Source of the DNA: Ichthyophonus hoferi
Lineage: Eukaryota; Opisthokonta; Ichthyosporea; Ichthyophonida; Ichthyophonidae
DNA: 18,255 bases
Reading direction: 5' to 3'
Assembly (NCBI GenBank): GCA_002751075.1
Contig: NAOQ01000794.1
Span: forward strand, 8,765 to 27,019
The notes below the pieces were generated by a model. It did not search any database, had not been told where the DNA came from, and worked only from the letters and a program-made list of their open reading frames with translations. The translations under genes were made by a program, and so were the position numbers. This document shows, one piece after another, positions 1-8,545 of this stretch; position 1 is the stretch's first letter; every line of letters starts with the position of its first letter.

Positions 1-331
1 AATTTTTTTCCCCCAAAAAAAAAAAAAAAAAAAACAGAACAAAGTATCTAATAAGAAAATAGGAATGGTGGATATATTGTTAGTTTTGCGCCGTCAAGAA
101 TCGTGAGAAAATTCAACAAAACCGTCCATATCAACCATGCACTCTACATGGAACATATGCGCTCTTTATTATATAGATGGTGCTGTACTTTTCCCCTTCC
201 TGCCTATAACAGTGTATGGATATTTTCTAATTTTTGTGACCTATACATGATATACTTTTTATAGATCACTATGCCCCTGGAGGATCCTGATTCATGTAAT
301 TGCTTCTAAGAATAAACTCTACTTAATAACT
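1..331. other. AT-rich sequence without a recognised gene
   Basis: The left edge opens with a T run, a short C run and an A run of about 20 bases (about 15-34), a plain homopolymer patch. The rest, up to the first LTR-type repeat at 332, has stops in all frames and shows no splice-bounded open frame, RNA fold or family motif that I recognise. Confidence 0.5.
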
Positions 332-784
332 TGTTGGGAATAAGAAGTAGAGACAAGAGCGTTCTTGTGACCTATATTCCTTTAGAAGGAGAAAGAATAT
401 CAAATTAACGGGAATTTTAACGTGTCCCTCTGCATACACGGAGTACGGTTATGTGGTTATGTCACGACGCATGTTACTATTATTAAACAAGTCAGCAGGA
501 CTCGTCATAGGCAGATGCCTAAATAATTTGCTGTCTAACCTTCAAAAACAATTTGATCTGAAATGGCTTATTATATAGTTGCAAGATCTCTATAATTGGC
601 TGGTTCAATTTTGAACGATCATCTTGGCATGAACACCAATCACACCAATAATTAACACCAATGGTTGGCACTGACTCTTTTCCCAGGCTACATATGTAAT
701 ATGTAATAATAATTACGAATAATATTAAATGTTTATAGCTATATAAAGAAATACCCAAATTAATTAAATATTCTTGTTTCAACA
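332..784 (+). repeat. Left LTR of the plus-strand element
   Basis: It starts TGTTGGGAATAAG and ends TGTTTCAACA. It aligns with 1334-1766 in the same orientation and with parts of 2313-2650 and 2946-4036 on the other strand. The shared 3' part includes an AATTAATTAA block just before the end. Confidence 0.65.
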
Positions 785-1333
785 CCCCCTTGCCAGGCGA
801 ATTATTTCACCTAGGACATAAAAATATGAAAATGAAAAAGGAATATGAAAAGAACCTCGACATGGTGACTACATAGTTGTAGCCTTATGACTCAATAAAT
901 GAACCAGATAACTCCTGATGACATTCAGAGGTGACTGGCACCCAATGTAAAAAGGCGGAAGACAGTTGACCAAACTATAGGCTATGCGTGCTGTGCAACT
1001 GGCTCTGGCTCTGGCGCTGTTGTAGGCTCTGGCTTTGGCTTTGTTATGGGCATGTGGCATCTGACGTCTGACCGCTGGTAGCTAATGATGTACGGGTATT
1101 GCTCAGTTGTGTGCACGTTACCATGGCGTCAGTTTGATGCTGGAAATGCTGATCGTTCAAATGCAGATTTGAAGACAGTGTATAGGTGTAGTAAAATTGA
1201 TTATCTACACATAGAGTTTAGTAGATGGATATAAGGTTGGGATGAAGGGCTTTCGGCATTTGTGGATGGTTGACTTAATAAAATTAACAGGTTTTATGGC
1301 CATGATAAACTATTTAAACTGTTTCTATTATCA

Positions 1334-1766
1334 TGTTGCGAATAAGAAGTAGAGACAAGAGCGTTCTTGCAACCTATATTCCTTTAGAAGGAGAGAGAGT
1401 ATCAAATTAGGGGCATTTTAACGTGCTTCTTTGCATACACGAAGTATGGTTATGTGGTTATGTCAAGACGCATTTTATTATTATTAAACAGGTCAACAGT
1501 ACTCGTCATAGGTAGGATGCCTAAACAATTTGCTATCTGAGCCCTTGCTATCTGAGCCCTTGCTATCTGAGCCCTTGCTATCTGAGCCCTTGCTATCTGA
1601 GCCCTCAAAAATGTAATGATATGAATGGCCTATTATATAGTTGTAGGATCTCTACCATTGGCTGGTTCTATTCTGAAAGTTCCAAGAGATAAGAATTGCT
1701 AATAGTACTCAATGTTTATAATATATAGAGAAATTCCCAAATTAATTAATTAATCCTGTTTCAAAA
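1334..1766 (+). repeat. Right LTR of the plus-strand element
   Basis: It starts TGTTGCGAATAAG and aligns with the left LTR at both ends. It carries a tandem array of a 15-base unit (1531-1605) where the left LTR has a single related unit, and its part beyond the array is shorter than in the left copy. The outer end is less clear than the start. Confidence 0.6.
1531..1605 (+). repeat. Tandem repeat, 15-base unit, five perfect copies
   Basis: The unit TGCTATCTGAGCCCT occurs five times head to tail without a mismatch, inside the right LTR. The left LTR has one related unit at about 530-540. Perfect identity in a diverged LTR points to a recent local expansion by slippage, well after insertion. 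Confidence 0.95.
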
Positions 1767-2312
1767 ATAATTTAATGATTAGATGGTTAAGGGGGTGAAT
1801 CCTACTGCGGCGTAGCCTCCAACTAGTCACTTAAATCTAGTTATAACTGATTTCATTTTGACTTATTATTGGACTACGTTTTGAGGTATTACGTTGCAAT
1901 ACTGAACATCAATAATTTTCAAAGACGCATCTGCTTTGCAATTTACTATTGCATAAACAAGTACATATCGGCAATTACATAAGCTGCCGACAATTCCATG
2001 CAACTATTGACATCTTCCAACAACTGTAGTAATGTAACACAAACAATAGACCTTTCAATCAATATAGATCCAATACATATATCTTTTACGTAGGTAAGTA
2101 CAAGTAATGGGGAATATTATGCTAAAGCTGTACACTAAAGCTCTGGTACCGTGGCATAATCCCAGTTTTTATATATTTTATTATTTACGATACTAAGCAT
2201 ACTAACAGGTCAGCAGATCAGTGGAAAACTATTTAACACCAACTTAGCCCATTAATTACCAAGGACCGAAAATTTATGAATAAATCTTTTTACTACTTAG
2301 TTGAGTATTAAT
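1767..2312. other. Stretch between the two LTR elements, nothing recognised
   Basis: This AT-rich stretch has no open frame of note and no splice-bounded coding signal. I found no similarity to the LTR repeats on either side beyond simple AT-rich words. It may be older host sequence between two insertions or eroded repeat DNA. Confidence 0.45.
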
Positions 2313-3070
2313 TGTTACTTTAACCTTTTGTTATGACAGAGGAAAAGCGAAACCAGAAAGAGATTGAAACATTATCTTTGTCTCACTCTTCTAATCAATT
2401 AAAATTGAGCCAGCCAATGGCAGAGGCCCTGCGACTAGATAATAAGCCAGATAAGATAACTCGTTGATTAAGCATCTTGCTCAAGACAAGTCCTGCCAAC
2501 TTGTTTATTAATAAAAATATGTCTTAGCATATCTGTACTCCGTGTATGGAAAGGGATATGTTTAAACGCCCCTTAATTGGGTATCTTCTCTCCTTCTAAA
2601 CGAATATAAGCTACAGGAAATGCTTTTGTTTCTATTAATTATTCCCAGCATGATAACAGAGGAAGCTTAAATAATTTATCAAACACGCAAAACCTAGTAA
2701 TTCTATTAAGTCAACAATCCACAAATGATGAGAACACTTTATCCTAACGCTACATCTATTCGCTGACCTCTACGTGTGGAAAACCAATTGTATTGCATCT
2801 ACCCACTTTATTCAAATCAGCTTCAAAGTGACGCCAAGGAAATCTACAAGCAACTGGGTCTCCATGTTAATTAAGGTTCTTTTCGTAATCCTTTTTCATA
2901 TTTTTTATACCTTAAGTGAAATAATCCGCTTAGGTCAATGACGAGTGTTAAAGGGGGAATATTTAATTATTTTAGGTATTTCTTTGTATAGTTATAATCG
3001 TTTAGTATTATTAGTAATTATTTTTACATCTGTATTCTGGAAAAAAAGTTTTTGTGATCTAATGTTGTTA

Positions 3071-3736
3071 CAGAGTATATTGGAAATATGTTAAACTATT
3101 TTGGAAATATGTTAACAAATTCTGAAAATATTTTTTGATTTTTTAGAATATGTCAATAATAATAATAAAAGATAGGTAGACTAATACTTTAATCAAAACC
3201 AATGATCTCCCACACTAGTGCCTGCCACATATGTCCGTAATACGTATCTAGATTACAGGTTTGCAAGTTTTCTAGAACCGATTGATGCTTATGTTCAGCT
3301 GATTACGTTAAGTTGCTCTAGATCTGGTAATTGAATTGAGGTCAGACTTGATTTTGGAGAAAAGGTTCTCAAATGGCTTGAAACCCAAACTATATGGTGG
3401 AAAATACATTACTTCAACGTTTAAAATTAACAAATATTGCCTCATTATCGCACTTTTGTGTATATTGCAATTATCCATAACCAAAATTGCATTTCCTCTG
3501 TTCTGAATACTGCGGTCTGATTTGCTGCTCTATCTTGTAGGATATATTGTTGTATTGCTACCTAAGGAATAATTGCGCACAAGGAGCCATTTTTTTCCTT
3601 ATTGACTGGAACGTTTACGTAAAGTATTAATTTATCTTCCATTCTTGTTGTTTACATACTAAATAATTAAGAAATATTTTCCGAAGTTGTTAACATATTT
3701 CCAAAATCTTTTGACATATTTCTAATATACCCTCTG
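3071..3736 (-). mobile_element. Tc1/mariner-type DNA transposon fossil
   Basis: Long terminal inverted repeats of about 90 bp frame the element: 3071-3160 starts CAGAGTATATTGG and the complement of 3647-3736 starts CAGAGGGTATATTAG. Each holds two copies of a TTGGAAATATGTTAA-like word. On the minus strand 3520-3312 reads as the C-terminal half of a DDE_3 (Tc1/IS630) transposase: a VMDN block with the second catalytic Asp, then a FPPYS block and a PFE block with the third catalytic residue. Exactly 34 residues separate that Asp and Glu, the DD34E spacing of Tc1. A TAG stop lies just upstream (about 3530-3532), a TAA ends the frame near 3308-3310, and the element is about half the usual 1.3-kb length, so it is a dead, internally deleted copy. 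TA precedes the left end but not clearly the right, so the expected TA duplication is only half visible. Confidence 0.75.
3312..3520 (-). pseudogene. Transposase remnant, DDE_3 (Tc1) catalytic C-terminal part
   Basis: About 70 codons stay open on the minus strand. Visible landmarks in order are RGNAILVMDN, NIHKS, YFPPYS, FKPFEN and LFSKIKS. In Tc1-like transposases these are the strand carrying the second catalytic Asp, the following His-Lys-Ser, and the loop with the third catalytic acid. The DNA-binding half and the first catalytic Asp are absent from the element. It is non-functional as it stands: no start, in-frame stops on both sides and a missing N-terminal half. Confidence 0.75.
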
Positions 3737-4036
3737 AAAGATATCTATGATGATCGATTAAAACTGAAACAGCCAATGGCAGAGCTCCTGCGACTATAAC
3801 AAGCCATTTCAGAACATATATTTTGGGTGGGGTACAGATAAGATAACACACTGCTTAGGCATCCTGCCTAAGACAAATCTTGTTGATTTGTTTAATAATA
3901 AAAAACATGTCTTGTCATATCTGTGCTCTTTGTAAGCAAAGGGATGTTTTAAAACCCCCTTAATTTGGTATTATCTTTTCTTCTAAATGAATATAGGTCA
4001 CAGGAACACTCCTGTCTCTATTTAGTATTCCTAACA

Positions 4037-6412
4037 CAATGCTTGTATTGGGTTACAATAAAATATGCTATCTTTATTAATACGTTTTGTAAAAACTCAA
4101 GTTTTTCACTACGCTTAAGTATACTGTTATTATTGTTATTGCATTTATTCATTCTGTTATAAGGAGAAATACAATTCTTTCTTAATTCAAGTAATGGGAA
4201 AGTGCTGCCAGTCATTCTTCCTATCGGCTGGTGATCTAGCTTTAAAATTTTGCTAAGCCAACGGAATGATTTCTTATAGAGAAACCAATAAAAACTTCAC
4301 AGACATGTCTATTGGTTTCTCAAAATGTATTTATAAGTTTCCAAACAATAATATAGTCATTGTTTCGATTATCACAAAAAATTGTATCACGTTGCATAGT
4401 AACACCGATAACACATCTTTGACCTGCGAACAATTGAAGTTCTGCCGAAGGTTTGGCAACAAGCGGATCATGGTATGATTGGTCCAATATTGTTTGTTTG
4501 AAAAGCGTTTTCAGCCAAGAGCCATTCAAATAGGGACATCAACGAGACCAGATCAGAAAATTCTAGTGTGCTCCAGAAAACAAGTGAAAAATCATATAAC
4601 CATTTATAATAGATTTAAAAAATTCTTTTAGAATTGGAACCGATTCATAAGACATCATAAATTGACCCAAATCAATAATAGTTCCAACGGGAATTTATCC
4701 TACAGTTGACTATAGGAGGCTATTTTAGATTTATTAGAAGTTTTATGTGAATAAATAAACAATGGTTTGCATGGGTTTAGAATTTTATCAAGGAGTAGTA
4801 GTGGCTCATTTAGTAAACATTTATCAACTGAAGGACTGTCACTTGCAATTATGAGTATAGAGCATACCACAATAAATAGATAGTTAGTGAGCAAAAAATA
4901 CCAGTAGGAGCTTCTATAGTAAAGCAATATGGATAGAGAAAAAAAAAAAAACAATCCGAATATGAGCATCATGCTCATTTAAAGTTAAAGAAAAAATTGA
5001 TGACACAGTTTCTGATATCAGTATTTAGGGACTCTTAATGTGTTCACGACAACTCTACTTGAATGGCTCCATGCCATCATTCTACACTCATTGCACCAGT
5101 TTCTTCAATACATGTTTATTTGCTTTATCAAATTGTCTATCCTTATTGGACCCATCAATATTATTGTACACTATAGATGTATCACTCTATCATGTCTTTG
5201 GAATCCCAGAGGAGACCAGCTATTGAGATAAGGATAGGGTAGAATGTTTGTGTAGCTAAAACTCCAACATGTAGATCTATAATCAAAGACTATATTGTAT
5301 CTATTCTACAATAATGCATTTCTTTAGTAGTGACCAAAATATTTACAGCCTAAAAAATACTTCATACAGGGGAAAAAAATTTAAAATTCAAGAAAGATGC
5401 TTCCTAGCCAGACGAAGCGAATACTGAACATACTATACTATACTTGAACATTAAGGCGCATAGTTATTCTAACTGGGGTGCAGTACAGGATTGACAAAAG
5501 CTATTATATGCCCTCAAGTACTAAATGCGCCAACGATATGATACCACAGAAGCAGCAACAGTAGATCGGTCCCTAACATCGCCCACCATCCCGAAGCCGT
5601 ACAAAATAATTTCTGTATAAGACCATAGTCAGTGAATGGTAAAAATTGGTGCAGTGTTGTTTGTCATAACCAGTAAATAAAGGGCCTATCATTTTTTCCC
5701 AACCATATGGAGGTCATGTAATCTTGGCGGTAATCACATTTGAAATTGATCGTATGAAGTACATATAATATCTAAATCTATATTATATAAGAGAGGCTGT
5801 CGATAATAAACAATCAAGCAACATGCCTGCAATATATCTAAAATATATGCCTCATACTGTAGTCCAGAGCAGACAGTATATATACCTAAAGTCGAAAGCC
5901 AACATAGTACCAACAATACAGACCATCGTAATGTAAACATGTATTCCTATTAAATTAATACACAGTACAGTACCCTATGGTCATGTTAACTCTGCCATAG
6001 TGTGAATTGTGAAAGCATTTGAAGAAGAAGGGAGACAGAAGGGGAGTGAGGTAACATAAATTAAAGTAGATTAATAAGTGGCTATGAATAAGTAACTGGA
6101 TCAATAATATTATCAGGAGATATGTTTAGTACTGCAACATGATTAAGGTAATATGAGCAAGAGACCCAATAAGTGTGGCTATAATCGAATAGGGTCATTA
6201 TATATGAGGCGGGTATACAAAGGGAAGGAAGGGAAGAAATAGAGGGGATTAGGTAAAGCAACAAGTCGCCTAAAGAAGACTGCTAACGATGGATTGGTTG
6301 CATATAAATACCAGTTCAGTGAATTGGCTAACACAATGAACATAAATACAGATAGATCCAATACATAGGGGACGGAAGAGGCAAAGGAAAAGTAAAGGTT
6401 TATCAAACTGTC
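4037..6412. other. About 2.4 kb with no supported gene
   Basis: Open frames here are short, hydrophobic only because the DNA is AT-rich, and overlap on both strands. Items seen are a perfect 12-bp inverted repeat (4279-4290 with 4310-4321), an A run near 4940-4951, and a minus-strand frame at 5734-5940 whose start resembles a signal peptide. The part just left of 6413 should hold the 3' untranslated region of the LicD-like gene. Confidence 0.45.
4279..4321. repeat. Perfect 12-bp inverted repeat (hairpin)
   Basis: GAGAAACCAATA at 4279-4290 is repeated as its exact reverse complement at 4310-4321, with a 19-base spacer. It could form a stem-loop in either strand or be the remnant of palindromic mobile DNA. 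No T run follows to make it a terminator, and no gene is attached to it. Confidence 0.6.
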
Positions 6413-7952
6413 CTATACCTTATAGCCCTTAAACGACGTAATCATGTAGTCCGGCCCGTACATGGATATAAGCACTTCCACTGGTTTGCTTGGCATGGGC
6501 ATTTGACGGCCATATATCTCCATATAACTCACAGGCAGATTATTGGATGCTAGCTGGCAACCACCATCAACTGCATAAATGAATTAATGTTATCAGAGTG
6601 ATTCTATTGGCTACTATGATATGAGGGTGATAATAGAAGAGGAGATGGAGTATTTTTTAGTAGAACAAGGTTTGATAGTAAAGCTTTTCCTCAACAGATA
6701 TGCATGGATTGCAAGATGCAACTATATTAGGGTAGGTAGAGAGGGAGTAGGATAATATCTTCTCCAAGTCATTTCCACAATATATAGCCATGCTATTTCT
6801 AGGGAGTGTGTGAGGTGGGGGGGGGGAGGGGGGCACTAACCTCTTTCCTTGCAGTGATATATATCGTCAGGATTTTCCACCACTATCTTATCCTTAAAGT
6901 AAGGGTATTTGTCAGCCAGCTCTGACCCCTTGACTTCTTCATAACAATATATATCTACATAGTACCACTTATGTTGATCATACAGGCGGCCACATGGATA
7001 GTCGTCTAGATAGGGCTTCCATTCCCTGTGTATAGATAGGCATTAGTGTACATATATATGTATGGAGAGGAGGATACCAAGAATATATATCACTTACTAT
7101 GGACTGGAAAGAGACCTAGAGTGCTCAGCACAGAAAGGGAGAGAGGGGAGAACTGACAGCTCAAAGTAAAGGGGAGGAAATAGTGAAACAATGGGTACAG
7201 TGTACAAGCAACTGCGGAAGAGAATAGAAGAGGGGAATAGGATAAGGGAATCAGAGAAGAGAACATGAGATAGTGCAGAGCAGATGAGCCAAGAACTAAC
7301 CAGAAGCGGGTCCAAGCCTTCTGAAAAATATAATCTCCTCTCACATAAAGGAATAGGCCCTGGGCTTCGAAATAAGGTTTCAGCATCACCAAACGTTCGT
7401 AATCCTGCTCGCCGATCACAACATCTAGATCATGTTCATTGGGGAGGATTCCCTTGTTACGGACATAGCCCAGGGTGGTTCCACCGTCTGAGAAATACCT
7501 AAACAAATGACGACAGAGTAAATGTTAATCTGGTGTGATGGAGAAAATAAAAAAATAATATTAGAGGGAGGTAGAGAATTAAAATAAAAGAAAATATGGC
7601 ATATAGTTAGGGGTTGAAAAGCAAATACAAGCAAAAATCTAAAACCAGTGCAGAACATGGTTAAATCTTGTTCAAGTCAACAAAATACTCATTTTCAATT
7701 GTAAAATCAAACAGTAACCAACTAAAAAACGAATGCTTACTCCACGCCCTTGTAGACGAAGGTGTCGTGTACTATTAAGAGAAGAGGCTTAAGATCATTT
7801 GTGACATCACATTTGTCAGCGTGGCGAAAGAGAATGGAGTAGGTGAGCCATGTTAAGAAACACAAGCTCAGAAACAAGAAAGCAAGAGTTAAAGGATGCC
7901 TTCTTCCTTTTGCTTTCGCGATTCTGCAGTTGCTTCGCAAAAGACCTACCAT
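6413..7952 (-). CDS. LicD/fukutin-like nucleotidyltransferase family protein, type II membrane
   Basis: Four exons on the minus strand: 7952-7741, 7498-7301, 7025-6841 and 6570-6413, ending in TAG. Donors are GTAAGC, GTTAGT and GTTAGT, each acceptor ends AG, and the phases (2, 2, 1) join to 250 codons plus stop. Residues 1-20 are basic and 21-42 are one hydrophobic segment, so it is probably a signal-anchored Golgi or ER protein with a lumenal catalytic part. The family signature is DGGTTLGYVRNKGILP at 75-90 followed by HDLD at 93-96, matching the GTLLG...P..DDiD motif of LicD, fukutin and FKRP; the HDLD acids should bind the metal. YYVDIY (158-163) and YGPDY (236-240) fit later family blocks. 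Known members move phosphocholine or ribitol phosphate onto glycans; the substrate here is unknown. The start is my choice: in-frame ATGs also lie at 7973, 8015 and 8042. At about 250 residues it is compact. Confidence 0.82.
6817..6833 (+). repeat. G-rich run inside an intron
   Basis: Ten Gs, an A and six Gs on the plus strand. On the transcribed strand of the LicD-like gene this is a C tract starting about seven bases after the donor at 6840, within intron 3. Confidence 0.9.
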
Positions 7953-8545
7953 ACTAAATGCTTGAGGCACCATTACTATGGAGTATTCTTTCAAAATCAA
8001 GTCATTAACAAACATTTCTACGATTATGCAATATGCATCCACATGTTGGCCTCAGGGCCATTAAATAATATTTACTTGGAATACAAACAAAGCGTGTGTG
8101 AAAATCTCTCCATGGTGATATTCCACCAGTAACTCGATAAACTTCATGCCATATTTTATTGGTATGCAAATAAACAATTTAGCTTTAAATATTAGCGATT
8201 CATCATGAACCAATGGGTAGTCGCCACTCACAAACACAAGCAGCAGGGATCACGATCATCTCATGTGCTCTTTTATTTGATCCCTTTTACAAAGCAATCT
8301 ACTTATCACGTTAGAGTATCTCCACCAATTAAATTATTGGCCTTAGCATAATTAAGCTTTTGTAATCACCAATCATTAAATAGGGTTCAGTTTACAAATT
8401 GATTTGTTATCCTATTGGTCATCACGCCATATAAAACTAAACAATAGCAGTAGGTATATATAGATAGGATTTGGTGAAGAACTTATACAGAATTAACTAA
8501 TTTATAATATTGTTGAAATAAAGTAAACTATTTAGCTTGTTGAGT
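7953..8545. promoter_or_regulatory. Divergent intergenic region with CCAAT-box cluster
   Basis: This region separates the start of the minus-strand LicD-like gene from the start of the plus-strand kinase, so both promoters should lie here. CCAAT or its complement ATTGG occurs at 8158-8162, 8210-8214, 8325-8329, 8336-8340, 8369-8373 and 8414-8418: six in about 260 bases, more than base composition would predict. CCAAT is the core site of the heterotrimeric NF-Y/HAP factor, which works in either orientation and is common in divergent promoters. TATAAAA at 8430-8436 lies about 110 bases before the kinase ATG and is a candidate TATA box. Use of these sites is inferred, not shown. The left part of the region could be 5' untranslated sequence of the LicD-like gene. 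Confidence 0.5.
8430..8436 (+). promoter_or_regulatory. Candidate TATA box of the kinase gene
   Basis: TATAAAA lies about 110 bases before the kinase ATG and just after the last CCAAT-type box (8414-8418). In AT-rich DNA such a word is weak evidence by itself. Confidence 0.3.

Larger units (their letters stand above)
332..1766 (+). mobile_element. Fossil LTR-type element, TRIM-like, plus orientation
   Basis: Two direct repeats of about 450 bp (332-784 and 1334-1766) bracket about 550 bp of interior. The left repeat begins TGTTG and ends CAACA, the short inverted ends usual for LTRs, particularly of Copia type. The interior shows no recognisable gag, protease, reverse transcriptase or integrase and is too short for them, so the layout resembles a terminal-repeat retrotransposon in miniature (TRIM). 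By eye the two repeats differ at roughly one position in ten over their first 200 bases, so the insertion is old and broken. Five-base flanks (about 327-331 and 1768-1772) are similar but not identical. A second copy lies inverted at 2313-4036. The family assignment rests on structure only. Confidence 0.6.
2313..4036 (-). mobile_element. Fossil LTR-type element, minus orientation, split by a DNA transposon
   Basis: Read on the minus strand this is a second member of the family at 332-1766. Its 5' repeat starts at 4036 (TGTTAGGAATA) and ends near 2946; its 3' repeat starts at 2650 (TGCTGGGAATAA) and runs to about 2313, an end that is poorly defined. The interior (about 2651-2945) matches the outer parts of the plus copy's interior. 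A Tc1-type DNA transposon (3071-3736) sits inside the 5' repeat and is therefore younger than the LTR insertion. No protein-coding interior is recognisable. The copy is old and broken. Confidence 0.55.

Noticed and set aside
869-1060. Minus-strand open frame with alternating Ala, Arg and Lys
   Set aside because: It is translated from a short GGCTCT/GGCTTT simple repeat inside the LTR element's interior and has no other support.
4320-4529. Minus-strand frame reading SYHDPLVAKPSAELQLFAG, possibly a protein fragment
   Set aside because: Its composition looks somewhat protein-like, but I recognise no family, and no splice sites or neighbouring exons support it.
4700-4978. Minus-strand 92-residue hydrophobic frame
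   Set aside because: Its Phe/Leu/Ile richness follows from A-rich DNA on the other strand, including a homopolymer run, and no gene structure surrounds it.
5038-5231. Two overlapping plus-strand frames of about 62 residues
   Set aside because: They overlap in different frames with no conserved motif. I also checked the minus strand here and found stops throughout.
5530-5626. A fifth exon of the LicD-like gene behind a good acceptor on the minus strand
   Set aside because: The in-frame GTA TAG after KGYK already closes a phase-consistent gene, the implied donor GTATAG is poor, and the added residues match nothing in the family.
7284-7502. Plus-strand 72-residue frame
   Set aside because: It is the antisense shadow of exon 2 of the LicD-like gene.
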